This document shows, piece by piece, positions 7,556 to 16,698 of a DNA stretch of 64,000 nucleotides. A program made the position numbers and the translations under genes. The notes beneath the pieces were generated by a model, which ran no database searches, was not told the DNA's origin, and saw nothing but the letters and a program-made list of their open reading frames with translations. Positions within the stretch are counted from its first letter, which is position 1. Each line of letters opens with the position of its first letter. The DNA is from Duganella aquatilis (GTDB lineage Bacteria; Pseudomonadota; Gammaproteobacteria; Burkholderiales; Burkholderiaceae_D): NCBI RefSeq assembly GCF_009674565.1, contig NZ_WKJL01000004.1, positions 62,001-126,000 of the forward strand, in the 5' to 3' direction.

Positions 7556-9807
7556 CAGAAGCGTGCCTTCATGCGCAGGCCCACCGTGCGTGGGCGAACC
7601 ATGTACACCAGGTTGCCCGGCTGGATGGTGATGGTATTGGCCGTCACGTCGCTGACCTTGGCGCCGTTGGTCAGGTTGGTGCCGAACAGGCCGAATTCAT
7701 AGGCGCCGCTCCGATAGGTCACGGTGGCGTTGAGCGTATTCGACGATGGGATCTCCTCGTAGCTGCCCTGCGCCGCCGCGAAGTTGGTGTAGGCGCTGCC
7801 GCGATGCGAATAGCTGGCCAGGAATCCCAGTTCGTCGACACCGCGCACCGGCACGTAGTAGCTGGCGTTGACGGTGGCGGCAAGGCGCGGTGCATACGGC
7901 ACGCGGCTGCCTTCCGGGATATTCTGTGCGGCGATGCCGGTGACCACGGTGCGGGTGGCGTAGGCGTGGTTGTAGGCCGCGCTGACGCCGACCGACGCGC
8001 GGCGCGTGATCTTGAAGGCCGTCTCCAGTTCCAGCCCTTCGCTGCGGATCTTGCCGGCGTTCTGCGTGAAGTAATAAGTGCACGGCAGCTTGTTAAACAC
8101 CTGCACGTCCTTCCATTCGATCAGGTAGGCGTTGGCGTTGAAGGTCAGGCGATGGTCGAGCAGCGTGTTCTTGGAGCCGGCCTCGAAGTTCCACAAGCTG
8201 TCCGGCGCGAAGGTCGATGGTGCGTTGATGCCGCAGAAGTTGAACGGCACCGGCTGATTATTGCCGCCATAGCGGAAGCCCTTGCCCACCGAGGTGTACA
8301 AGGTGTGATCCGCATCGACGTGATACGCCGCCGCAAAGCGCGGATTGCCGCCGCGCGACGTGGCGCTGCTGGTGCTCAGTTCCGGCTGTCCCACCGGCGC
8401 GGCCGGCGTGGCGCCGACCAGGTTGCCGAACAAGCCGGTAAAGCGCAGGTCGAAGTCCTGCGTGCCGCGGAACAGGCGCAGGCCGGCCGTCAGGTCCAGC
8501 TTGTTCCACAATGTATAGGTGCCTTCCGCGAACAGCGCGGCCTGGCGCGATTTCGTGTTCTGCTGGCCGGAGAAGAAATCGTCCGGATTGAAAGCCAGTT
8601 CATTGGTCTGCGAGTTATAGCCGGGGAAGTTGTGGGTCGCCGCGAAGCGCGCGTCGAAGCCTTCGGTCGGCTCGTCCTGGCGCGTATCGCGCTTGCCCGC
8701 CTCGAAGAAGGCGCCGGCGGTCCACTTGAACGGGCCCTCGCCCTTGGAGCTCAGGCGGAACTCCTGCGCGAAATCCTTGACCGCGTTGCCGATGGTGTAG
8801 GCGGCCTTCATCAGCGGATCCTGGCCGCCGAAGATGAAGGCGGTGGCCGGGTACTGCGCCGAGGTTACGTACAGCGTATCGTGGTGCACATAGGAGGTGG
8901 ACGACACCAGTTGCGCGCCGCCCAGGTCATAGTTCACGCCCAGGTTGTAGAGCTGCAGGCTGTCGTTGCTGGTTTGCGGTAGCAGCGCAAAGGTGGTGAA
9001 CGGCGCCAGGCCGGCGTAGGCGTCGTTGATGCCGCCCTTGGTGTTGGACGCGGTCACGCTGGCGTCGATCACCAGGTCCGGTGACGCCTTGATGCGCAGC
9101 GCCGCCCGGCCCTGGTTGGTCGATACCGCGTTGGTGGTGGCGCCGTTGTACTGGTTGCGGATGTAGCCGGAGTCGTTGCCGGTGTAGGCCGTCAGGCGCA
9201 GCGCCGCCACGTCGTCCTTCAATGGCAGGTTGACCATGCCGCGCAGGTTGTGATTGGCGCCGCCGAACCTGGAGGTCTGCGATCCGACCGCTTCCACGCT
9301 GCCGAAGAAATCGTTCAGCTCCGGCTTTTGCGTAATCTGCCGCACCGCGCCGGCCATGGCGCCGGCGCCGAACAGCGTGCCCTGCGGCCCTTGCAACACT
9401 TCCACCCGTTCCAGGTCCAGCACCTTCAGGTCCGGATTGCCGGATTTGAGCGTCACCGGCATGTCGTCGACATACACCGCCACCAGCGACGAATCCTGTA
9501 CCTCGGACGGTACGATGCCGCGCACGACCAGGCCGCGCATGGTGATGTTGTTGACGCCCGGCCCCTGCTCCTGCACCGACATGGCCGGCACCAGGTTGGC
9601 GATATCGGTCAGGTTGCCCTGGCCGTAGCGCGTCAGGCTGTCCGGCTTCAGCACCGTGATGGCAGCCGGCACCTGCTGTACATCGACCGCCGTGGCGGCG
9701 CGCGTGGCGGTGACTTCGACCTTTTCTATTTTGTCCGAGTCCGGCTCCGCGGCGATGGCGACGCCGGCCGACAAGGCCGCAACGGCCAGATAAGTGCGCT
9801 TGCTCAT
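7555..9807 (-). CDS. TonB-dependent outer membrane receptor
   Basis: A 750-residue outer-membrane receptor: signal peptide (MSKRTYLAVAALSAGVAIAA), a TonB-box-like segment (KVEVTATR, about 30-37), plug domain (about 45-155, with ITMRGL and VEVLQGPQGTLFGAGAMAGAV), and a beta-barrel ending in an aromatic residue (VGLRMKARF). It would import a ligand too large for porins, powered by TonB/ExbBD encoded elsewhere. The ATG at 9807 has AAGGGA upstream. It leads an operon with a fatty acid desaturase and a PhnD-like protein. The ligand cannot be told from sequence; a lipid-like or phosphorus-containing compound is a guess from context. Confidence 0.92.
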   Translation of the reverse strand: MSKRTYLAVAALSAGVAIAAEPDSDKIEKVEVTATRAATAVDVQQVPAAITVLKPDSLTRYGQGNLTDIANLVPAMSVQEQGPGVNNITMRGLVVRGIVPSEVQDSSLVAVYVDDMPVTLKSGNPDLKVLDLERVEVLQGPQGTLFGAGAMAGAVRQITQKPELNDFFGSVEAVGSQTSRFGGANHNLRGMVNLPLKDDVAALRLTAYTGNDSGYIRNQYNGATTNAVSTNQGRAALRIKASPDLVIDASVTASNTKGGINDAYAGLAPFTTFALLPQTSNDSLQLYNLGVNYDLGGAQLVSSTSYVHHDTLYVTSAQYPATAFIFGGQDPLMKAAYTIGNAVKDFAQEFRLSSKGEGPFKWTAGAFFEAGKRDTRQDEPTEGFDARFAATHNFPGYNSQTNELAFNPDDFFSGQQNTKSRQAALFAEGTYTLWNKLDLTAGLRLFRGTQDFDLRFTGLFGNLVGATPAAPVGQPELSTSSATSRGGNPRFAAAYHVDADHTLYTSVGKGFRYGGNNQPVPFNFCGINAPSTFAPDSLWNFEAGSKNTLLDHRLTFNANAYLIEWKDVQVFNKLPCTYYFTQNAGKIRSEGLELETAFKITRRASVGVSAAYNHAYATRTVVTGIAAQNIPEGSRVPYAPRLAATVNASYYVPVRGVDELGFLASYSHRGSAYTNFAAAQGSYEEIPSSNTLNATVTYRSGAYEFGLFGTNLTNGAKVSDVTANTITIQPGNLVYMVRPRTVGLRMKARF

Positions 9808-9961
9808 CAATTCCCTTGTGATTTTCTCCCAATAGCGAGTATATGGAGAGCCAACCCAGCAGGAAACGAATTAAAACAAGCTTCTTTATGCAAAATTCGC
9901 GTAGTCGTGTAGGTGAGGCAGCGTACAGCCGCAGCCAGACCGGGCGCGCAAAATAAAGTCT

Positions 9962-10168
9962 ATGGATACCCACACCAATATCACCAGCCCACGCAAATAC
10001 CACCCGGCCGCCTACGCGATGCACAGGCAGATGGTGGCGGTGCGCAGGACGATTTCAGCGCCGACGGTGGAGGAATCGCAGGCGGCGGCGCGCTGGGCGC
10101 AGGCGTGGTATCGGCTGGTGCAGCGCAAGCTGGAAGAACTCCAGCATGCGCCGCGTTACTTGCACTAG
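9962..10168 (+). CDS. Small hypothetical protein
   Basis: A possible 68-residue basic protein (MDTHTNITSPRKYHPAAYAM at the N-terminus, then a helical Arg/Gln/Ala-rich part). It has no signal peptide or known motif. The ribosome binding site is weak (AATAAAGTCT before ATG). Its stop lies 7 bp from the end of the convergent Crp/Fnr gene. It fills the gap well and has natural codon use, but I do not recognise the family. Confidence 0.45.
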   Translation: MDTHTNITSPRKYHPAAYAMHRQMVAVRRTISAPTVEESQAAARWAQAWYRLVQRKLEELQHAPRYLH

Positions 10169-10175
10169 GACGGAA

Positions 10176-10919
10176 TCAGGCTGGCGAGTAGCAGCTGCCG
10201 GCGCGGCGTTCCATGCCGGCGCGATCGATCACGGTGACGGTGCCGCGACGGTATTCGATCAAGCCTTCTTCCTGCAGCTTGCCGGCGCAGCAGGTGATGG
10301 ATTCGCGGCGCACGCCCAGCATGTTGGCGATCATCTCCTGGGTCACTTTCAGTTCGTTCGACAGCGAGCGGTCCAGGCGTTCCAGCAGCCAGCGGCACAG
10401 GCGCTGCTCGATGCTGCCGTGGCGGACGCCGGCCACGGTCTGCGCCAGTTGGGCAAACAGCGCGCTGGTGTGGCGCATCAGTTGCTGGGCCAGCGCGCCG
10501 CCGCTGAAGAAGGCCTGGCGCAGCACCGACGATTTGATGCGGTAGCCGTAGCCGCTGGTCTGCACCACGGCGCAGCAGTTGGCGCGCTCGTTTTCATACA
10601 TCGTGACGCCGACCACGCCTTCGCGGCCGACTACCGCCACTTCGGCGGCGCCGCCCTCTTCGGTCTCATACTGCAGCGAGACGATGGCGTTGGTCGGGAA
10701 GTATGCGTATTCCATCAGTTCGCCCGAGTCGAACAGGCGTTTGCCGGCTTCCAGCGGCACCAGGTCCAGGTGCACGAACAGGTCGATCAGTTCCTCGCGC
10801 GACAGGCCGCGCAGCAGTTCGTTCTGCTGGGCGCCGGTCAGGCTGATGACCGGTGCGGCGGTTTGCTGCATCGCGCGTGGGATGCTGGCGGAAACGGAAG
10901 TCTGATTAGCTGCGTACAT
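10176..10919 (-). CDS. Crp/Fnr family transcriptional regulator
   Basis: A 247-residue regulator. It has an N-terminal cyclic-nucleotide-binding-like beta-barrel (about 35-140) and a C-terminal winged helix (about 170-235) with the pattern VTQEMIANMLGVRRESITCCAGKLQEEGLIEY, of which the recognition helix MLGVRRESI is typical. The FNR four-cysteine cluster is absent, so this is not an oxygen-sensing FNR; CRP-type cAMP contacts are not evident either. Members of this branch are often annotated as general stress or nitrogen regulators. Start at 10919 is preferred because ATGAGG, six bases upstream, gives a ribosome binding site. Targets unknown. Confidence 0.88.
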   Translation of the reverse strand: MYAANQTSVSASIPRAMQQTAAPVISLTGAQQNELLRGLSREELIDLFVHLDLVPLEAGKRLFDSGELMEYAYFPTNAIVSLQYETEEGGAAEVAVVGREGVVGVTMYENERANCCAVVQTSGYGYRIKSSVLRQAFFSGGALAQQLMRHTSALFAQLAQTVAGVRHGSIEQRLCRWLLERLDRSLSNELKVTQEMIANMLGVRRESITCCAGKLQEEGLIEYRRGTVTVIDRAGMERRAGSCYSPA

Positions 10920-11104
10920 GGCGTGCCTCATCTGTTTGTTTGTGTTCGATGGGTCACACTATATCGCCGCTATGTGCGCTCGCTTATAGGAGCACAGACG
11001 CGCCATATGTAGGCTGGGAACATAGCATTGTGTCAGCCTGGTCCTACATTGCGTTCAAGAAATCTCAGCTGTGTAATCAGGCTTGTTGCATCAGGCTTGA
11101 TGCG

Positions 11105-11350
11105 TCAAGAGGTGAACTTGAGGCAACGCGAACCTTCTTCGATCAAGCGCTCGTCACGCGAACGCAGCCGGCCCGGATTGCGGCGATGTTCCGGCTCGGA
11201 AACAACGCGCTTGATCACGCTTTCCAGCACGCCTCGATGACTGAGGTACTCCGCCGCACTCTCCGGCCCCAGCCGGTCGGCCCGCTCGATGCCGGCCTCC
11301 ACCACCTCAGACGATTGATAGTCTGGGCGGAAAGTTTGCTTGGTAGACAT
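11105..11350 (-). CDS. Small conserved-looking hypothetical protein
   Basis: An 81-residue charged, soluble protein starting MSTKQTFRPDYQSS and rich in Glu and Arg. The start at 11350 has a good CAGGAG six bases upstream, and the longer open frame to 11440 is unlikely. No domain recognised. Downstream (11088-11103) there is a perfect 6-bp stem with a GGCT loop but no T-run, so it is at best a weak transcript end. It stands alone between the Crp/Fnr gene and the esterase operon. Confidence 0.6.
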   Translation of the reverse strand: MSTKQTFRPDYQSSEVVEAGIERADRLGPESAAEYLSHRGVLESVIKRVVSEPEHRRNPGRLRSRDERLIEEGSRCLKFTS

Positions 11351-11440
11351 CGCTGACTCCTGAATATGGATAAAATCCAATTCTCGGATTCTACAGCAGC
11401 TTCCGCCGTGCGGTAACGTACCTCCGTGGCGCGGCTGCAA

Positions 11441-12313
11441 CTACGGAGCCGGTACGCCTTGCGGCGCCTTGCCGTCGTGCGGAATCAGCCAGCCGCCGTC
11501 GCTGAGCCAGTCCGCCAGCCGGTCCGGCCAGTGCACATCCGACAGCCGCTCGGAACGCTGCCCCATGTTGAAGGCATGATCGGTGTCGGCATACAGATGC
11601 AGCTCGGCCGACACGCCGGCGCCGTTCAGCTGCTGGTACAAGGCCAGCGCCGGCGGCATGCAGCACTTGTCGCTGGAGCCGGCCACGATGAAAGCCGGCG
11701 GCGCGTTCTGCACCGCCTTGGCCGGCACGCCCAGCGGCCCCGGATACACCAGCACCTGGAAGTCCGGCCGCGCGCTCTGCCTGTCGATCGCATCCGGTTT
11801 GGCCGGCGGCGCCGGCTCGGGATTGTCGGCCACCAGCGAGACCAGTTCGCCGCCCGCCGAAAAGCCCATCACTCCCAGCCGATGCGGATCAACGCCATAC
11901 TCCGCCGCATGCGCGCGCACCCAGCGCACCGCGCGGCGCAGGTCGGCGGCGGCATCGGTGTCGATGCCGTAGCTGGAACCCTGGTCGCGCGCCAGCCGGT
12001 ACTTCAGCACGAACGCCGTCACCCCCACGCGATTGAGCGACTTGGCCGCGACCATGCCTTCGTTCTGCCATACCAGCATGCGATGCCCGCCGCCGGGCAC
12101 GATGACAACCGCCGCGCCGTTGGCGTGACGTGGATTGGCGCGCACCACCGTCAGCGAAGGATCATGGATATTGCTGACATAAGTGTTCTCCACTTTCTCC
12201 GGCTCGTTGTGGCGCTTCTCCGCACCCGGCGCGCCGTCGGGCCACAGCAGCTGTTGCTGCGCGCCGGCGTGGGCGCAGAGCGCCAGCAGTATCAGTACAA
12301 GTTTATTGCGCAT
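11441..12313 (-). CDS. Secreted alpha/beta-hydrolase, acetyl-esterase type
   Basis: A 290-residue hydrolase with a signal peptide (MRNKLVLILLALCAHAGA). The alpha/beta fold is shown by the oxyanion motif IVPGGGHRML, the nucleophile elbow GFSAGG (about residue 150), and DTDHAF near the C-terminus, which supplies the catalytic histidine. Such proteins (BD-FAE/carbohydrate esterase-like) remove acetyl or feruloyl groups from plant polysaccharides. Start chosen at 12313, with GGGAG seven bases upstream; it overlaps the end of the preceding gene by 11 bp. It is the last gene of the aldonate/glycan operon, so de-esterification of the glycan is a reasonable role. Confidence 0.85.
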   Translation of the reverse strand: MRNKLVLILLALCAHAGAQQQLLWPDGAPGAEKRHNEPEKVENTYVSNIHDPSLTVVRANPRHANGAAVVIVPGGGHRMLVWQNEGMVAAKSLNRVGVTAFVLKYRLARDQGSSYGIDTDAAADLRRAVRWVRAHAAEYGVDPHRLGVMGFSAGGELVSLVADNPEPAPPAKPDAIDRQSARPDFQVLVYPGPLGVPAKAVQNAPPAFIVAGSSDKCCMPPALALYQQLNGAGVSAELHLYADTDHAFNMGQRSERLSDVHWPDRLADWLSDGGWLIPHDGKAPQGVPAP

Positions 12314-15300
12314 GAATGTCTCCCGCTGCGTACAGCGCATGGTGAGTGAGAATGAACAGCGTGCGGCCATCGGCGCCACCGAAGATCAGCTGCAGCGGAC
12401 GCTCCGGCACGTCGATGCGGCCGATCTCCTTGCCATCCGGCGCGTAAACGAAGACCTGGCCGTTGGCGACATAGACATTGCCGTTGCGGTCCAGCGCCGC
12501 ACTTTCGCCGCCGCGATTGGCCGCCAGCTTCAGATCCGTGATGCCGCCGCCGGCGCCGATCACGCCGCTGAAGGTGCGGTTCTCCGAACCGTTGGTGAAC
12601 ACCACGCGGCCGTTGGCGCCGGCCGACACCAGGCCGTGCGTGTCCAGTGTATCCGAGAAGCGGTAGCCCAGGTGGTCGCTCGGCCCCTGCTTGAAGACGC
12701 GGTAAGCCGGCAGCACCAGGCTGCCGTCCGGCGACACGTATTCGCGCTGCTTGGGCTGGGCGACGTCGCGGGCGAACATCTCGGCCAGCGTGGTGAATTC
12801 ATAGGTGTCGACATTGAGCTGATCGCGGAACTCGCCGTTCTGCCAGAAGTTGACCGGCACCACGACGCGCGCGCCGGCATGCGCCTTCACCGGCGTCGGC
12901 TTGATGACGGTAATCGGCCCGGCCGGTTGCGCGGGATCGAAGGAATACACCGTGCCTTCGGCGCCGAAGGACGACACGACCATCATCGCACCGCTCTTGT
13001 CGATCGCCAGATTGACCGGGTCCAGCGGCGCATCGCGCACCACGGCCAGGCCGCGCTCCTTGCTCCAGCTGTAGATGCGGTTGAAACGGCGGTCGACGAA
13101 GTACAGCTGGCCCTTGCTGTCCACCGTCGCGCCGGCGATGGAGTAAAAGCCATCTTCCAGCTTGTCGACCTTGCCGCTGACCGGCGCGGCGCGCGGCACA
13201 TCGGTCCCGATGTCCAGCATCGCAAATTCATGCTCGCGCACTTCCTGCTTGCTGGTCAGATCCTGCAGCGTGTTCTCGAACGGGTATTTGCTGGCGCGCA
13301 GATAGGTGCCGCAGCCGTTGTCGTCGCAGGTCGCAAAGCCGCTTTCCGCGTTCACGTGCACGTTGCGGAAGCGGATATTGCCCGAGTTGCTCATCTTCAC
13401 CGCCGACACGGCAGGCTTGATCGAGCGCGTCACGCGGTAGGCGTGGTAGTTGGCGAAGGTGATGTTGCGCGAGTTGCGGATTTCCAGCGACACCGCATCC
13501 ATCCCGTCGCGCACCTCCTGCTCCGTTTGTGGCGCCAGGAACTCCCAGTTTTCCACGTTATCCAGCACGATCTCAGCGCGCACATGGTGTTCGGCCGACA
13601 GCTCATACACCCTGCCCGGCGTCCTGGTGTTGGAGACGTAGAAGCCCGCCTGCGCAAAAGTGCTCGGCGACCAGCAGGCCACGAACGTGCCACCGCCGCC
13701 ATCCGTCACCCAGATGCTCGGATACTGGCGGTCCCAGTGCTGGATCGGATCGAAGTTGGCGGTCTTCTGATACGGATCGCGGCGCTTGCCGTCGTACAGC
13801 CGCGTACCGTGGCCGCCCTGGATGCGGATATCGTCCACCAGCGAATCGGCGCCAGCGCGCCACAGCAGCGCCGTGGCGCGCGGATTCACCTCGCCGGTGG
13901 CCAGGCCGAAGCCGGAGACAATCGCATCGCCACCCTTCGCGCTTTCCAGCAGCGCTTTCGGACCGTCCGCGCCGGCGTAGGCCGCCGAACCGTTCGGCAG
14001 CACCAGTTGGGTAACGCCGGGATGCAGGCCGACCAGCACCGTATCGGCCTTCATGCGTATCGTGTCCTGCACCATGTAGAAGCCCTGCGGCAGATACACC
14101 ACGCGGCTGCTGTCGATCGCCTTCTGCACCGCCGCCGTGTCGTCGGTCACGCCGTCGCCCACCGCGCCGAAACTGCGCACGCTGGCCCATTCCTTAGTAG
14201 ACGGCAGCGTGCGCATCACCGGCGCGCGCGCGGCCGGCAAAGCCTTCAGCGCCGCGCCCTTGACGCTGGTGGCGAACTTGCCCACGCTGCCGAGCCCCGG
14301 CAGCATCAGGCCATAATTGAATTCGCTGACCTGGTAGGACGGACCGTAGCCGGCCACCGTCTTGCCGCTGTCGCGGAAGCGCGCGAATACCGGCACATTC
14401 CTGGCCAGCGCATTGTCGAAGCCGACCTGCGTGTAGACGTTGTCCTCGTTGCTGATGACGACCGCCGCCTTCGACACATTCTCGAAGCGCACGTCCTTGC
14501 CCCACAACCAGTCGCCGTAGCCGCGGTCGATCTCGATGCCGACCGGCGTATTGCGGATAGTGGTGTTAATCAGCGTCAGCCCGGCCTCGTGGCCGCGTAT
14601 CGCCGCATCGCGCTGGCCTTCGAAGGTGGAGTCCATCAGCGTGTACTGCCAGGCCGGCGACGTCTTTTCGGTCAGGATGCCGTAACGGCCGCCGTAGAAC
14701 TTCAGGTCGAAGCTTTCGTTGCCCACCATGTAGACGCCGGCCAGCCCGGAGCCGATGTGAAAGTCCATATGGCTCAGGTACGAGTGCTGCGCGGTGCGCA
14801 GCCGCACCGCCGCAGCGGCCGGATTGCCGTCGCCAATCTCGAAGTCCACATTGCTCATCGCCGAATAGAAGGTGGCGGAATTCGCATCGCGCACATTCTC
14901 GCTGTACGGCACCGCGCTTTTTACCGGCACCGGCACCTTGCCCACGGTGTACTGGTCGCCGCCGGTGAACACCACCATATTGGCCACGCCTTTCTGGAAG
15001 CCCGGCGTCTTCGCGCCCAGCACCAGCTCCGGCCGCGTCGGGCCGACGCCATACAGCCGCACCGCCAGCGGCACCAGCAGCGAACGGGTGATGCGATAGC
15101 GGCCGGACGGCAGGAACACCACGCCGCCCTCGCCTTTGTTCGAGGCAGCGTCCAGCGCTTCCTGGATTGCCGCGCTGTCGTCGGCGCGGCCGTCGCCGAC
15201 CGCCTTCACCTTCACCGCGCGCGGATCGTCCGGCATGGTCTGGTAGGCGGAAATGGATGCGGCATGGGCGAGCAAGGGCACGGCCAACGCTGCGGCCGCA

Positions 15301-15323
15301 AGCACGTTCAAGATTGGTTTCAT
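12303..15323 (-). CDS. Exported tandem beta-helix (pectate-lyase-3 type) protein with SMP-30-like C-terminus
   Basis: A 1006-residue secreted protein. After a signal peptide (residues 1-21) there are two parallel beta-helix modules. Each is announced by the motif seen in pectate-lyase-superfamily and GH55 enzymes: AVGDGRADDSAAI (about 41-53) and AVGDGVTDDTAAV (about 390-402). The last ~280 residues look like an SMP-30/gluconolactonase or NHL propeller (YFVDRRFNRIYSW, NLAIDKSGAMMVV, AALDRNGNVYVANG). It may cut or bind a glycan and hydrolyse a sugar lactone. It follows gntP by 4 bp, with AGGA overlapping the gntP end. The combination of modules is unusual, and the catalytic residues are not assignable from sequence alone. 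Confidence 0.8.
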   Translation of the reverse strand: MKPILNVLAAAALAVPLLAHAASISAYQTMPDDPRAVKVKAVGDGRADDSAAIQEALDAASNKGEGGVVFLPSGRYRITRSLLVPLAVRLYGVGPTRPELVLGAKTPGFQKGVANMVVFTGGDQYTVGKVPVPVKSAVPYSENVRDANSATFYSAMSNVDFEIGDGNPAAAAVRLRTAQHSYLSHMDFHIGSGLAGVYMVGNESFDLKFYGGRYGILTEKTSPAWQYTLMDSTFEGQRDAAIRGHEAGLTLINTTIRNTPVGIEIDRGYGDWLWGKDVRFENVSKAAVVISNEDNVYTQVGFDNALARNVPVFARFRDSGKTVAGYGPSYQVSEFNYGLMLPGLGSVGKFATSVKGAALKALPAARAPVMRTLPSTKEWASVRSFGAVGDGVTDDTAAVQKAIDSSRVVYLPQGFYMVQDTIRMKADTVLVGLHPGVTQLVLPNGSAAYAGADGPKALLESAKGGDAIVSGFGLATGEVNPRATALLWRAGADSLVDDIRIQGGHGTRLYDGKRRDPYQKTANFDPIQHWDRQYPSIWVTDGGGGTFVACWSPSTFAQAGFYVSNTRTPGRVYELSAEHHVRAEIVLDNVENWEFLAPQTEQEVRDGMDAVSLEIRNSRNITFANYHAYRVTRSIKPAVSAVKMSNSGNIRFRNVHVNAESGFATCDDNGCGTYLRASKYPFENTLQDLTSKQEVREHEFAMLDIGTDVPRAAPVSGKVDKLEDGFYSIAGATVDSKGQLYFVDRRFNRIYSWSKERGLAVVRDAPLDPVNLAIDKSGAMMVVSSFGAEGTVYSFDPAQPAGPITVIKPTPVKAHAGARVVVPVNFWQNGEFRDQLNVDTYEFTTLAEMFARDVAQPKQREYVSPDGSLVLPAYRVFKQGPSDHLGYRFSDTLDTHGLVSAGANGRVVFTNGSENRTFSGVIGAGGGITDLKLAANRGGESAALDRNGNVYVANGQVFVYAPDGKEIGRIDVPERPLQLIFGGADGRTLFILTHHALYAAGDIHAQ

Positions 15324-15327
15324 CTGT

Positions 15328-16695
15328 TTATCCTAAAAAGGCAGAGAGAATCAGCACGAAAATAAGTCCGAATACGCCGACCAGCGTTTCCATCAGCGTC
15401 CACGAACGGAAGGTGTCTTTCAGCGACAGTCCGAAGTACTCCTTGAACATCCAGAAGCCGGAGTCGTTGACGTGGCTGCACATCAAGCTGCCGGCGCCGA
15501 TCGCCAGCACCATCAGCGACGGATCGATGCCGGACGCCTGCACCACCGGCGCGACGATGCCCGCCGCCGTCAGTCCGGCCACCGTGGCGGAGCCGAGGCA
15601 GATGCGGATCAGCGTCGCCACCAGCCAGCCCAGCACCAGCGGCGGCACCGGCAGCGCGCCGAGTTGCGTGCCCAGTTGCGCGCTGACGCCGAAATCGACC
15701 AGCACCTGCTTGAGCGCGCCGGCGCCGGCGATCACCAGCAGAATCGGCGCGATGTCGCGCATGGCGTCCTGGGCGCCGGACATCAGCACCGCCAGTTGCC
15801 GCCCGCGCGCCAGCCCCAGCGTGCAAACCGCCACCAGCAGCGCGATCAGCATCACGATCATCGGATTGGCGAGGAAGGCCACCGCCGATTTCAGCGCCGG
15901 ATCGGCAATCGGCAGCGCCGCCGCAGCGGTGGCGGCGGCCAGCAGCCACACCGGCAGCAGCGCGGTGGCGAAGCTGTTGAAGACGCCGGGCAGCTCGGCC
16001 TCGTCGCGCAGGCCGGTGCGGAACATCGGCGCCGGTTCGGCCCTGATGCGCTTGAGCGTCATGGCGAACAGCGGCCCGGCGATGATCAGCGTCGGCACGG
16101 AGACCATCAGGCCATACAGCAGCGTGCGGCCCATATCGGCATGGAACTGCGCCACCAGCGCCGTCGGCGACGGATGCGGCGGCAGGAAGCCGTGCGCGAT
16201 CGACAGCCCGGCCAGCAGCGGTATCGCCAGCGCCACCGCCGGCCGGCCGCTCTGGTACACCAGCGAGAACACCAGCGGCACCAGCAGCACGAAGCCGACG
16301 TTGTAGTACAGCGGAATGCCGGCGACGAAGCCGGTCAGCGTCAGCGCCACCGGCATGCGCGCGGAGCCGAACACGCCGATCAGATAGCTGGCGATGCGCT
16401 GCGCCGCGCCGCTGTCGGCAATCAGCTTGCCGAACACCGCGCCCAGGCAGACGATCACGATCAGCGATCCAAGCAGGTCGCCGATGCCCTTGTCGATGGA
16501 GCGCGGAATGCTCTCCACCGGCATGCCAAGCAGCAGCGCGGCCGCCAGCGCCGCCGCCACGAAGGCCAGCAGCGGCTGCACCTTGCCCCAGGCGATCAGC
16601 AGCGTGAGCAGGCCGACCGACAGGGCCACGGCAATCAGCGCCCATGCAGCCGGCGTCACTCCGAGGAGTGACGCCAACGGACTGGAAATGGCCAT
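15328..16695 (-). CDS. gntP: GntP-family gluconate:H+ symporter
   Basis: A 455-residue membrane permease with about 12-14 hydrophobic segments spread over its length. It shows the GntP family hallmarks VGFVLLVPLVFSL with GIPLYYN just before (about 125-140), HGFLPPHPSPTAL (about 168-180), and a late GSLMCSHVNDSGFWMF (about 400-415). It imports gluconate or a related aldonate across the inner membrane. It starts 3 bp after the TonB receptor stop and is followed within 4 bp by the beta-helix gene. With gluconokinase in the same operon, the imported acid is probably gluconate or a close relative. Confidence 0.93.
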   Translation of the reverse strand: MAISSPLASLLGVTPAAWALIAVALSVGLLTLLIAWGKVQPLLAFVAAALAAALLLGMPVESIPRSIDKGIGDLLGSLIVIVCLGAVFGKLIADSGAAQRIASYLIGVFGSARMPVALTLTGFVAGIPLYYNVGFVLLVPLVFSLVYQSGRPAVALAIPLLAGLSIAHGFLPPHPSPTALVAQFHADMGRTLLYGLMVSVPTLIIAGPLFAMTLKRIRAEPAPMFRTGLRDEAELPGVFNSFATALLPVWLLAAATAAAALPIADPALKSAVAFLANPMIVMLIALLVAVCTLGLARGRQLAVLMSGAQDAMRDIAPILLVIAGAGALKQVLVDFGVSAQLGTQLGALPVPPLVLGWLVATLIRICLGSATVAGLTAAGIVAPVVQASGIDPSLMVLAIGAGSLMCSHVNDSGFWMFKEYFGLSLKDTFRSWTLMETLVGVFGLIFVLILSAFLG

Positions 16696-16698
16696 CGC

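Noticed and set aside
11088..11103. Terminator after the small gene at 11105
   Set aside because: The stem is only 6 bp and no T-run follows on the relevant strand.
12183..15365. A 1060-codon open frame on the plus strand
   Set aside because: It is antisense to the secreted beta-helix gene and rich in Arg, His and Ala from mirrored GC-rich codons. It has no motifs, and the minus-strand protein has a signal peptide and domains.
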